In this document: one piece after another, positions 13,101-25,300 of the stretch | How the letters are laid out: the number at the start of each line of letters is the position of its first letter | Position numbering within the stretch: position 1 is the stretch's first letter | Assembly: GCA_038049695.1 (NCBI GenBank) | Contig: CP142457.1 | Span: forward strand, 59,330,501-59,394,500 | Length of the DNA stretch: 64,000 nucleotides | Source: Cinnamomum chago | Lineage: Eukaryota; Streptophyta; Magnoliopsida; Laurales; Lauraceae | Direction: 5' to 3' | The notes under the pieces: generated by a model | What the model saw: the letters and a program-made list of their open reading frames with translations, nothing else | What the model was told of the DNA's origin: nothing | Database searches by the model: none | Translations under genes and position numbers: made by a program

Positions 13101-13680
13101 AATATGACTATTAACAACAAAGTACTGCTGCAGCACTGGCAGGGTTGTATTCAATTTTCCGTTGACGGGTTCATCGAATGATCATTATGCTCAGGATCTC
13201 CAATTTTTTTTTTTTTTTTATTCAGGCTCAGGATCTCCATTTTTTTTCTTATACATGAAGAATAAATTCATAGGCGCAATTACATTCTGGATTTGTATTA
13301 TTTTTTTCTTCCATTCTCTTTACATGTTACCAAGATTTCTCACTTGACCGATTGAAATAGGTTGTTCGCACAAAATACTTTGACATGCCTCCATTGACCG
13401 TCGCTGAAGCCTTGGAGCAGCTGGAAAATGTTGATCATGACTTCTATGGCTTCCGAAATGAAGAAAATGGTAAGAGAAATGTCCATGTCAGATTGAATTA
13501 AATGTTCAGATTTGTTTTTTCCTAATCTTTGAATATACTTGGCATACAGGGGAGATTAATATTTTGTACAGAAGAAAAAATGGAGGATATGGTCTGATAA
13601 TTCCTAAAGGTGATGGCAGATTGGAGAAGCTCGAGAAATTGGCCACAGAACCAGTGAGAGAATCATCTGTTGCAGAATAG
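10179..13680 (+). CDS. PSRP1: Plastid ribosome hibernation-promoting factor (PSRP1, long HPF)
   Basis: Five exons: 10179-10487, 10570-10713, 10809-11066, 13361-13469 and 13550-13680. Together they give 317 codons including the stop (316 aa). Residues 1 to about 80 are a Ser/Thr/Pro-rich chloroplast transit peptide. Residues 82-200 form the S30AE/HPF domain ([13 protein letters not shown], then [19 protein letters not shown]). After an acidic linker, residues 238-300 form the C-terminal dimerisation domain ([18 protein letters not shown]). In this family the protein binds the 30S decoding region of plastid ribosomes and pairs them into inactive dimers. The first ATG of two near each other (10179, 10185) was chosen; either keeps the transit peptide. 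The length matches plant homologues. Intron 3 (2.3 kb) carries a MITE-like repeat. Confidence 0.95.
12742..13038. mobile_element. MITE-like element in PSRP1 intron 3
   Basis: The two ends are imperfect inverted copies: GCCGGTTTGTTTGTATGGAA on the left and, read in reverse, GGCCAGCCTGTATGCATGGA on the right. Related sequence occurs near 17221-17481 and 29393-29572. There is no coding capacity and the target duplication could not be read with confidence, so the superfamily is open. Confidence 0.5.
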
Positions 13681-15039
13681 ATTAGTGGATGATATAGTAA
13701 AAGAGATATTTGTAAGCACATGCAAATTTCTCATGATTTTGTATAACAGTGTATGTGAAACTATGAGAGCTCACTCCAGTGTGGTTCAAAATCTTTGGAA
13801 ACAGACATGCCCATGCCTGAGGTTGCAGTTGGAGTGTCCGTGCCAATCCAAAAACGAGAAATTGTCTCAAAAGTCATCATCTTTGAAACTGTCTGCTTAC
13901 TTGTGATCATATCAAATAGGGCTTCGTCACCTCCTTACCTGTCCAGACAATTCGGATGGTGCAGCCAGAGGGCAGACCCATCAAATGTGAGTTGAACCCT
14001 GCTGTTGCTCCAACTATGTATTGGGGTTCTTTATGGACTTTGCCCCCTCTTTACCAGTTATTGCACAAGATTCTGAGATTTGATGATTCCAGGATTGCAA
14101 ACAAAATTTAACAGCAGCTAGTTGGTTATGGAAGGTTTGGTGGGGAGGCAATTCCTTTACCCAACAAAATTCAGACTGGACATAATAGTTCAGGGTTTGG
14201 GTCCACATTTTCAACAAGATTCATGAACGGTGTGGTTACGAGCTACCTGTGACTGAATTTATTGTACCCATATGCACCAACACGACCTGTTAAATCATGG
14301 CTTAGGCTGGCATTTCCGACTAAATACAAGCTAGTAGATTTTGGGCCCACAGTTTTTACCCCACTGTAGTCTACCAGATTAGACTTTCAGCCATCTCCAG
14401 TTCAGAGGCCTGAGATGGCACCGGCTATAGTGGGACCTTCCCATCAAGTGTGGATGGGAAGTAGCCTTCATCTGTAAATGCAGTTGTACGCCATAGATTG
14501 GAACGAGTTGCATAGCCATGGAGCCAGACCACTCTGGATTTGACCAGGGCCGCTTTGTTGGAATTGAACATCAAGCAGCTTCTGGGAGCAGGTCACTTTG
14601 AATGACCACAGGAGATGATCAATCATTAATCCATGGACGATGCTGTCCATTCAAGTTAAATAATTGCAGTTTAGCGATTATTTCTAAAATAGCCACAATT
14701 TACCAAACATCTAAGTCATCAGTGAATGCATAACAGCACATTCTTTAATCATTAAATCTTAGAGTGCAAGTACTAAAAAAAAAAAACCTTCCACTGAAAA
14801 ACTACTCTGAGTCACACTAATGATCTCTCTGAGTTGGAATCAATACAGCAAAATTAGCATCACTAGCATCTCGCTCTCTGATGCCAAAGTGAACAGGTAC
14901 AAGTACCCACACAACTAATCAAATATTGAAGTTGCATAGCCGCCCAAGGACCCAGCTTCTAGCATGAGTTCATGCAAATGAAAATGAGAAGGTAGCCAGC
15001 AACCGCCGATAAACATGCCTCAGATCACTGAATTATACT
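13681..15039. other. Convergent intergenic region, PSRP1 to EMC8/9
   Basis: It holds the 3' ends of both convergent genes and otherwise no reading frame that resembles a protein. No mobile element with readable ends was found here. Confidence 0.5.
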
Positions 15040-18000
15040 CTACTTGAAGAGATCTGGGTTCAACCAGTCCCTGTAAAAGAATGCAGATATAATATGGTCA
15101 GATAAAAGACAGTGATGATCCCAATCTGAGAATCCAACACTTCATTGGGGCTGAACTTTGCACGGGTGGATCCTAACCACCAGCAATCCAAAATATCAAT
15201 GTACAATCCTGCAAACAGCCCCACCGGACAATCCTAGTCCTAGCTATCTAGTCAGGCGCATGAATGAACAATATGCGAAATTTTCCCCTGCAGGAATGTC
15301 CCCAAGTGGATGTCTCAATCGTAAGTCCTGGACATCTACTCTGGCATGTAAATGAACAATATGTAAAAATTTCTACTGTGGGGATGTTCACATATGGATA
15401 TATGATGCGTGGATACTTCAAATGGACAACGTATCATGTCATATAGTATCTAATACTTCACTCTTTATGTGTAAAATCCATACCCCTGCCATGCTGTATT
15501 TTAGCATCATAGATGTGGATGTCTCAATTCGACCATCAAAGAGGCATGTGCCATTAAAAAAAAAAGATTGTGAGAAGGCAAGTGCAAGAGACAACTTACT
15601 TGCTAATATCATCAAGGTGATCATCAAAATCAACTATATGTTGCCATTTTTCAGTTGAAACATAATCCGACAGGACTAAGTTTGCTGAAGGCTCTTTTAA
15701 AGTTAATTGACTACTTGCATCGGATCCAGATTGTCGCCAACCTTTTGATGCATCCCTTGTGTATATCTGTTCCATAAGAAACTTGTTTAAGTAAACAATG
15801 CATGGTATATTGCAAGCAGAAAAACCAGTAGACATGCAGAAAGTTGAAATGTTTTTCCAGATAAAAACTCATGGTCATCAGTAGCAGACGAGTGATGAAG
15901 TTCCTCATTTCTTCAGAAAAATAAAGAGCAGCAATCCCAGCACCTCGTTGCTCTTAAGTCACAACTTCTGCCTCTCTATAAGGTGAACCAGCCCACTAAT
16001 GTTGAAGATTCCACAGTGGATAGTCCACATGGGAAAAATATTCCTGGCCAAGTATCATCCCCAACCTTACAGAAGATGCTTAGGAAGAATGCCCAAACTT
16101 CAACACATCTGAGCAAATGGTGGGATCTCAGATCAGTTCCAATGGACCATCCACATCCGGACATATTAGATAAGCCGCCCAGATCACCATATAGTGAAGC
16201 ACAAAGGGAAGACAACAAGGTACCAGCATTGCCGGAAATCTCTCTGTGGGCACTAATGAGCAAATATGGTAAGCTAATGTGTTAGCAGTCATTTCGGGCT
16301 ATTTGATTCTAATTGGTTCCCTGTTAATAAAAACTTTTTTAGTATTATTAGATGTCCGCCTACAAGCTTGGGACTTTGTTTAGGAATACTTCCAGCATGG
16401 TTCCATAGATAAATGTCATTATCAAATCCCAAGTGAACTGCCCTCGTATTAGTCATATTAACTAAAGATAAAGATAAAACATGAAAGCTGTGTGATAATG
16501 CCATCCAGGTATGAGGTAGTGCATGTTGATGTAATACCAATTAAATGATTGGAAACATATGGGGAAATTATCCACAGTACAAAGGCCTATATGATAGAAG
16601 TATATAACAAAACAAGGAGAGATTTCCCATCATCACTCAGGCATTAAGGCTTGCAAAAGCATGTTCCATCAAATATCAAATGCAAAGGGATGAGAGCTTT
16701 TTAATTCTTTCAACAACAAATCAACCAAAAAAGAAAGAAAACTTTCAGAACATTTGGTATTGGGATTTTAATAAACCATCTTCATAGTAAAAACAAGCAA
16801 AAGTTTGTTTTACTCAAAATTGGACAACAGTGTCAAAAGTAGCAGAAAATCTCAAGGGATGCCCAGAGTGGATGTAGTTTCCATGCTTTAGAAACACACT
16901 ATGGACCTGTTGCTTTCATTTATATGAATACTAAAGACAGGATCAAGTCAATGGTGATGATTATTATCAGTTTATCACCAATAAAACATCAAAGGAAAAA
17001 CAAATAGGATCCTGAAGTTTGGACAAGGGAAGTGTCCCCTTTGCAATTTATCTTCCTCTACAAGTATCCAATCTGAGTCTTGTAAGGTCATTTATTTCTG
17101 CTCTATGACTTTAGTGCCTATTTGTTTAATTGATATTAACTTCCTCGGATTTCTAAGCAGTGCCCTTCTGTCAAACTTTGATAGAAATGATTCCACACTT
17201 AAATCCTCAGAAATTGATGGTCACATTCCTTCAATCTTCACCTCTTTATACTCCTTTGGTCCCTGTTTGTTTGCATTAAAATGCAAAGGAATTGAATACA
17301 TAGGGTGGTTATAAATGAAGATCAAAGGTGAATTTCAAAAATAAGAATCAAATTGCATCCTCTTTTTCTTCCTATTTCCCTAAAAGAAAATGTTATTTGA
17401 TGTTCATTTTTAGAATTCACCTTTAATCTTCCCATGTGTTTGATTGGATTCGTATGTATTCTAATGCAAACAAGCCAGCCCTTCATTAAAAAAATAACCT
17501 TTCTTTGCTGTGAGTTTTTAGGCACTCAAAAGGGAGCAGGCAAACCCATAAAAAAAATCAACCAACCAACAGAGATCACAAAAATGCTTATCTACCAATG
17601 AATCAAATACAGAGCAGAAAGACCTGAATTGGGAGAAGAAAAGGACAATGGAATAGAATACCAAACCTGTAAAACAGGACTCCGTTCGCTCTTTTGGGAT
17701 AGAGTTTCAAGCTTCTTATTATCCAACTAAAGAAAACACCAACATGATAGGAATCAGTACAAGCAGCAAAGGAAAAGAAAGCAAAGAGAAGATTAGGCCA
17801 CATCTACACACTCACCAAAAGCAAGATTGGGTGGGGAAAGTAGCGGAAGACATGATCCCCAATCTTCTTAGCAACGTTGCCCAGCTCGAGATCGTCATAT
17901 CTCTCGTTCGCGTTATAGTACCCAACAACAAGCAGGCCTTCCTTCGCAAAGTGCTCCTCGATCTATGGAAAAATTACACCATAGCAGTTGTGAATAGAAC

Positions 18001-18265
18001 AAGAAGAAGAAACCCTAGAAAGGAGAGAAGAGAGTATGATTGATACTTGAATGAGGGCGATTTCGAGGGTGGGGAGGAGACCGATCTGAGAGTGAGAGAG
18101 AGGAACGGAGTCGGAGATCTCGACGACGGGATCTTTGTCGGCGTTGAGGAGACGGCCGAGGAGGAGGCCGTTGACGGCGGAGGTCCTGTGTTTTAGGGCA
18201 TGGAGGACGAGCTTGATGTAAGCGCCCTGTCCTATCTCGTATTTGGTTGAATCTCCGCCGCCCAT
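15040..18265 (-). CDS. EMC8/9: ER membrane protein complex subunit 8/9
   Basis: Five exons: 18265-18047, 17962-17816, 17726-17667, 15766-15600 and 15070-15040, giving 207 aa. EMC8/9 (UPF0172 family) is a cytosolic subunit of the ER membrane protein complex, which inserts tail-anchored and multi-pass proteins. The MPN-like fold is visible from YEIGQGAYIKLVLHALKHRTSAVNG-type sequence at the N-terminus through LLVVGYYNANERYDDLELG. The metal-binding JAMM residues are absent, as is usual for this non-catalytic member. The C-terminus has the conserved VDFDDHLDDISKDWLNP. Exon 5 has only 31 nt and encodes the last ten residues. Intron 3 (17666-15767, 1.9 kb) holds a degenerate repeat around 17221-17481. 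The length agrees with plant homologues. Confidence 0.94.
17221..17481. repeat. MITE-like remnant in EMC8/9 intron 3
   Basis: The segment contains TGTTTGTTTGCATTAAAATG near its left end and CTAATGCAAACAAGCCAGCC at its right, roughly inverted to each other. It shares CACCTCTTTATA and the following bases with the element at 12742-13038. It is too diverged to fix the borders. Confidence 0.4.
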
Positions 18266-18534
18266 TTTTGAGAGAAAGCAAGCTTTGATGATCGAAGAGA
18301 AGAGAAGGGAAGGGACCGACGACTTTGAGACTGGAAGAGGGGATGTGCTATGTAAACGAACGGAACTGGTTGGAGATGGGGAATAATATTGCGGCTTATT
18401 CTAAGAGGCGATACTAACTAAATTCCATGGACCGCGTGAAAAGGGTTTTTTTTAATCTAAAAGATATATAAATTTTTTGGATAATTTTCGAGAACAAGAT
18501 AAAATCTCGTAAGTTCGTGTTTATGAGGCCTACC

Positions 18535-19832
18535 TTTGGTCCATCTAAAGGGATCAAACACATGACCCATTTAAATTACGCATGTCCATCAACTTTCGAT
18601 CAGATCCAAATTTAATTGACCGTTGGGTTGACTATGTATCAATCCGAATGGACTATTGACCATTAAACTTTTGGGTGCATATGGAGGTGATAAAAATCAT
18701 GGTTAAGACTGATTTTTTGTAGAGAGGAAGATCCTAGGAAGTCCTTAAAACCCCCCAACTCCATCCCCATGTAGGTCCCCAGGTGGCCTCCACCACACAC
18801 TTGAGCTTACCTTATTATAAGCTTAACCTTAGGAGAGCTGGCCCCTATATTCGAAAATAATACATGAGGATATAAATTTTTTAAAAGAGTATAAGATTTT
18901 TCCATAAAGATCTTAAAATATAATGAAAACACACATAGGACAAAAAAAAATAAAAAAATCATTCATTTAGATACCATATAAACTCTTTTTTTTTTTTAAC
19001 CATATATGTATATAGGCACTTAAAAATTTTGGAGAAGACTTGATTGAAAGAAACTAAGAAATTTTTAGACTTTTTTGAAATATTCAAATTTTCATGTTTT
19101 TTTTTAAAGGAGCTATTTTTTTTTTTAAGTTTTCCCCTTTTTTTTAGCCACATTGTGGTACTTCAAGAGATAACCTCTCAGGAGCCCTCACGAATTTTCT
19201 TAATGATTATATAATGTTTTTTGGTAAATCTAATGATATATATATATAGTGGACAGCTTTCCTGAGCTATAGATTAGGATAAGATAAGCTGAGATAAGTT
19301 AAAGTGTGTGGTTAAGCCGGCATGGGGGTGGGAATGGGGGGATTTCAAAGACACCCTAGGACCCTCCTATTGGTAAGAAATTAGCCTCAACCGTGATTTT
19401 TATCATCTCCATCTGAGTCCCAATATTTTAATGGTCAACAGTCTATTAGGATTAGTACACCTCGAATTTGATCAAAAATTGGTGGACATGTACAATTTAT
19501 GGGTTTTATGTGTTTGGTCCATTTGGATGGACCAAGGGTGAGCCCCCAAATGGACCAAACACACAACCCTCTTAAGTGTTCATGTCCACTAACTTTTGGT
19601 CAAATTCAAATTTATTAGACCGTTGGATCGATTGTATATCAATCCGAATGAATTGTTGACCATTAAACTTTTGGGGCTTAGATGGAGATGATAGAAATCA
19701 CGGCTGGAGTTAAATTTTTGCATAGAGGGGAGTCTCAGGGAGTCCTTGAAATCCCCCCATCCCCATCCTCGTGTGAGTCCCTAGGTGGGCCCCACCACTT
19801 ACTTAAGCTTAGGAGAGCATTGCCTATATATA
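18535..19832. repeat. Long inverted-repeat (foldback) family, three arms
   Basis: Arm P (18535-18850) and arm R (19548-19832) are plus-oriented copies of one sequence. Arm Q (19245-19524) is the reverse complement. Q and R form a near-perfect hairpin around a 23-base loop (19525-19547), with the inner arm TGTGTTTGGTCCATTT matched exactly by AAATGGACCAAACACA. The outer ends share a GCTCTCCTAAGCT-like motif next to TATA runs. No coding capacity is seen. Q plus R looks like one complete foldback element and P like a solitary half. Confidence 0.8.
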
Positions 19833-22335
19833 TGATGTGAGGATTAAGAGAATTCCCCAGGTCCATTTCTTCTAAAACCCAAACCATCCAAAATCATTAA
19901 ATCAATGTCCCATCCACCATGTTTTATTCGGAAACAAAAAAAATTATTTTAAACGAACATAGGTTTTTTTAAGGTAAAAAGCAAACATAGTTAGAAATAG
20001 GAATGCAAACTTGTCGGATTCAAGGCAGAAGCATCAACTTTAATTAAAAAACGATCTCAATTCCAAAACTGTATGCAAAATAAGATAATGCATTAGCACT
20101 AAAGGATAGAAGAGCATTTAAATAAAAAATTTAAATGTACAAATAGAACTAGTAAATAGTATATGATTTAAGCTAGATAGACTCTCAAATATAAATGTAA
20201 TCCAATCTATTTAGGTCCTTAAAATCTATATATATATATATATATATATCTTTGATAAGTGAATATAATCATCCTAAATCCAAATCCTCAAATCAAAACA
20301 TACAAAGATTCAATTTTAGGTCTGAATGCTTGCAATCCTATATGCATGGATTTAGGTGCATAACCAAGTAGTTTTTTGGATCCAAAAATCTTTTATAACT
20401 GCTTTGATGTAACGAGAGAATTATAATACTTAGATAATCAGATAATACCCTAGAATTGCATATCATATGCTAAAAACATGATTTCACTTTTTTCTCTCTC
20501 ATAAGTTTTCCTCATGTTGATCACTGGTTTTGAAGTAATCAATTTGTTGATTGCCATAACTCACTTTGAATGAAATCCGACTTTATTTTCAACGCGGTGA
20601 TTTGACATGTTAGGCAACCAAATCTTTTAGGACAAGAGATTTTCCCTTTCCCTAAAGTTCTTATAAATCCAGTTTTGGTAATTGTAAATCCCAAGATTTG
20701 GACAAATGAAAATCTTCATTTGTTAGGATTTCAAATCCGACCACACCCATAAGATTTAAAAATCCTCGTTTAAGTGGATTTACAAACTGAACACTATTTT
20801 TCTCAAATATATGCATCTATACACACCAATATCAAAGTAAAATCATTGATCATATAAATCCCCACTCAAGAATCATTTTTCCAATTGCAGTGAAGAATCA
20901 TCATATCTATGAATTTCTCACCTCTTACCGAACAATCTCTTGGCTGGTTAGATTTTAGAGGTCGCAATTTCATAGGCCCATCGTGGATGCATTTAGAGCA
21001 ATACGGTTAAAAGGATCGGAGCCGTCTTTTGAAAGCACAGTTGCATCCAGAGTTTCCAGTTACCGACCAAAGTGAAGGACCGATTGGTTGGAACTTGGAA
21101 CTTCCCAAACAAAAAAAATTTGACGCCCATTTCTCCATATAGATGTCACATCCAAATAGTCCTCTTTATTTCATAATCCTCCTGCATCAAGAGATAGAAC
21201 TTGATGGAAACGTTGTCAATTGATGGAAATTGTGAATCTGTATCTCAAAAATTAACACGATTTCATTTCCCTCGAGGACTTCTACATGGGAAGATTACAT
21301 CAGATAAGGACTAATGGGCAAAGTGCTTGGTCATACTCTCATCAGAATATGTAATCCTTTGGTCAGGGTTGCTCGGGGATCTCACCAGTGAGTGCACCCG
21401 CAAACACAGCTCCCCTTACCCTTCATCCTTCTTAGTCGCAAGCCATTGACGAATAACCAGTGCCCATAACAGCTCTCGAGTCCGAGTCCAACAAACAACC
21501 AAGAATTTCCCCCTCAAAATCAGTTTTTTCACACTAGAGAGGTCACCGAAAAGCAACTTTCAAGAAAATATTGTGTTAAAATCGAAGTAAATGAAGCATG
21601 TAATTCACATCCAATTGCTTATAGCACCGATTTGGGAACCTGTGAACATGAAAAATATGAAGGGCCTGCTGCCCCTACTACTAAATTCTGCAATGAGCAC
21701 TCTCATCTACTGTCAACAAAATTGAATCTCAATCCCTGTAATGACTATGCAAAAATAATTCTATCTCAATACTTTAACCATTATAGCAACTGATTGAATT
21801 TTTCCTTTAGAAGACATATTAAATGCTTTGAGTTTTGTATGCAGAGTCATGTATACATCTGATTACTCATGTAAAGAGACGGGGTTTTGCAGCAACTTCA
21901 TATTACAAAACCTCTCTGATGGCCATATCCAACACCTGTATTTGTACCAAACACAACAAATACAGCAAATGATAAAATGATGTCACCTGCTTAAAAGTAG
22001 ATGAGAATTTTTATAATAACAATCTGTAAGATGATTATTCGAGTAATATTACCTATCAAAAGTAAAATAAAATAAAGCTATCAGATCATGACCATTATCT
22101 ATTCTATGGAGATAAATGATAGACAAACTCGGCATGGGGCAATCTCTTGTTCAGCATATGGATGTAGGATTGGCAACTAACAAAACTTTCAGCAGCTTTC
22201 AGTCTGATGTAAAGAGTACTGAAGATTTTATATGATTTTTTCTCAAGCAGTAAGAGTACTGAAGAACCAAGTTACTCCATCTTCTCCGGTTTTAGTGAGA
22301 AATTTAATTGACAATTGACACGGCATGGCTCACTC
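19833..22335. other. Intergenic, no recognised gene
   Basis: AT-rich sequence with a (TA)n run at about 20228-20250 and only short open frames. Nothing here matched a protein family or a mobile element with readable ends. Confidence 0.45.
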
Positions 22336-25300
22336 TCATTCAGTAACTTTTCTCACCAACATTTCACGCCCATAAAGTTTCTGCATCACACGTGAATAGG
22401 AAGAAGTTTAAGAACTGAGAATACATCCTAGCCAGTCTCAACATCAGGCCACAAATGCGCATTGCAAGGGAAAAGGCTAGGGAATGACCATAAAAAAAAT
22501 GAACAATGCAGAAAGATATAAACTGTGGTACAGGAATTTGAAATATAAGGGTAATTTTTTTTTTATAACAGTCAATTTTATTACTCAAGAAATATAGGTG
22601 TAAAAATTGAAAGGCAAAAGATGATTACCGTTCCATTTGAAGATAGTGCAGCTTTAAGTTCTTTAGATGAAGAGAAGGAAATAAATCCATAAACACGGTT
22701 TTTTCCTCCTTTACAATCATACAGTACTCTAGTGCTTACCACATTTCCAAATTGGCAAAAACGCTCTCTCAGATCCTCAGGTCTCACAGACCATGCAAGA
22801 TTGCCAACATAGGCTTTATAAGGGCTTTCAAAACATACGCTCTTAGGTGCTGAGTTCAAAACATCAACATTCTTTCTTCTTGAAAATACATCAGCTGAAA
22901 ATCTAACACGTACTTCACGCCCACCTAAATCCTAGAAATGTATAACAGATGTAAAGAAATACATCAGAAAATAACGTTGAAAATTCCAAAAAGGAGAAAA
23001 GGTTTGCACACAGAAAATTCCAACTTACAAATCCATCCAGAGCAGCAACTGCTGATTTAGCTTCATCAATAGAACTCATTATAACATAACCACAGCCTCG
23101 ACTTATGCCCGTCTCACTATTCCGTGAAATCTGCATCCAATTAACAGTTCAAAACCAAACAGCTATCAACTACAAATATTCACATTTAGATATAGTTACA
23201 TTCTTAGTGTCAATTGCAAGAAATATATAGTACTAAGCCAATGCGCATGTGCGCACCTCAACGTGGGGCCCATACATGCCAGGGGTGGCTATGATGCCCA
23301 GATACAGATATGGATACAAACACAGATATAGGAATCGGGGATATGACTCTACACTTTCAAAAATCTAGGGCAAGGATGCGGATATCCTAATTTTTAATTA
23401 AATTACTTTTGAATTAACGAAATTATCATTGTTTACGTTCTTTTCTAACATTTTTTTTTTTAAATTGAGACATAAGAAAATTGAAAAAACTACATGAAAT
23501 AATGGACTTGGTAAGTAAAATATGCTAAACTTGTGCCTTTAAAGTATCGGTGCAGTATCAGGTATCAATAAAAGTATCGTACCGGATTGAAATGGATACT
23601 TTGGGCATATACAAGTATCTAGGTATCATAGATGGGGGATCGAAAGATCTCATTGGCCCTTCATCTCTGCAAAAAAATCAGCCCCATCCCTAAAACTTAT
23701 CATCTCCATTCGGGCCCCACGAGTTTCACAGTGCACAGTCCCTTTTGATGGGTGCAAAACCCAAGGGGCGTGTGAAATTCAGGGGAGGTGTGGTCCAATC
23801 AAATGGAGTATCAGGTGGGTACCACCCCCGGCGCGCAGGATGCGCATCGGGTACACTAGATAACCATTCTACACACACAACCCAAATAGAAAACGAAGCA
23901 CATATCACATGCCTTTTTCAATGACTCATGATACAAAACCCCCACAACCCCCAACCCAAAAAAATAAACTTTGCCGAAGGATAGAAGCATCAAGACATTG
24001 ATATACCTTCTATTAGTATATCTAATCTCATCAAAGATACCACCACTACAGTGGTACCAGAGCACTTGAATGGAACCCCTTGTGAGAAGACTTCTTTTCC
24101 TTACCTCTTTGATGCAATATAGACCAGCCCCAATAAGTCAGCTAGGCCAACCCCTTGACCCATAGGTCAATCCGGTCCATTGGGTTCAGCCCACAGACCC
24201 AATATTGATCGAGAGTTACTACAAGAATTTAGGAACCTATTTTTATTCTATTTCTATTTTCATTCAATTAGATACTATTACTGATTTCTATTTCTTGTTT
24301 GATTAGGATTAGCTAGTTTCCTATTTTATTTAGAAAGTCTTGTTTGCTAAGGAACGATCATACTCCTCTATATATAGATGAGTCCCTCTTGAAATTGCTT
24401 ATACTTATTTTTCAATTAATCAAAGATTTCTCTAAGATTTTCTTAAATAATGGTGTTTCCCATTGTCATGAATGAGTTCTCCCTTTGCCAATTCGATCAA
24501 CCCCTTTTTAGTGTTGATCTCTTCCATCGTGGGTCCAGGGCAAGGCCACTCTTCATATAAATTGCACGGCTCAATGCAACTACTACACAATTAGAGAAAA
24601 CAAATATTAATAAGACAAAGCAATTCAAAAGAAATTTTCTTAAGGGGTCGTTTGTCTGTTACACATGTTCTTTGTAAATGCAATTTACATACGTAGTTAT
24701 TAAATATGCAATTATTGAGTATGCAAGCTTTACGCATGCGTTTCTATTTAGAGTATTTGTCAACTAGCACCATTTTCACATAATTTACACATGTTCTTCA
24801 TTTTACCACGTTTGTTTGGGCTACATGCATAAATATGATAGACTCATATTTGTATTATATTAAACCACTCCAATGACATTTGACAGGCTAGAAGACCATT
24901 TATATTCAAGTGATCTCCATAAAGAGATATGAGAAATTCTCTCATCTTTTGTAGCACAATCAGCCAAGTCAATTAGGTTATGATATATGAGACGATATTT
25001 AAGGGAAGACTTCAGTTCACCAGACTTGAAGAAATGTGAGTTTATTTTTCATTTTTGTTTGCATCAGAGATTCAAAACTCACGCACCATCTCCATAGGCT
25101 TTTAATGTACTACATTGATGTAGCAGCACCAATATTTCACAGGAGATAGACCCCGTGGGCCACATGTGGGACCTGTGAAAGTCTAGAGATTTTCTTATTT
25201 TTAATTGTTATTAGTTTCTAATTTTAGTGAAGAATCGTAATTAGGAATAGCTTTCTAATTTCTTTAGTTTCCTAGTTTGATTAGGTTTTCCTTAGCCCCT

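Noticed and set aside
24052..24065. TGGTACCAGAGCAC, resembling the initiator-Met tRNA primer-binding site of retroelements
   Set aside because: It lies upstream of the LTR at 24110 rather than downstream of a left LTR, and no internal region follows; probably chance or a remnant.
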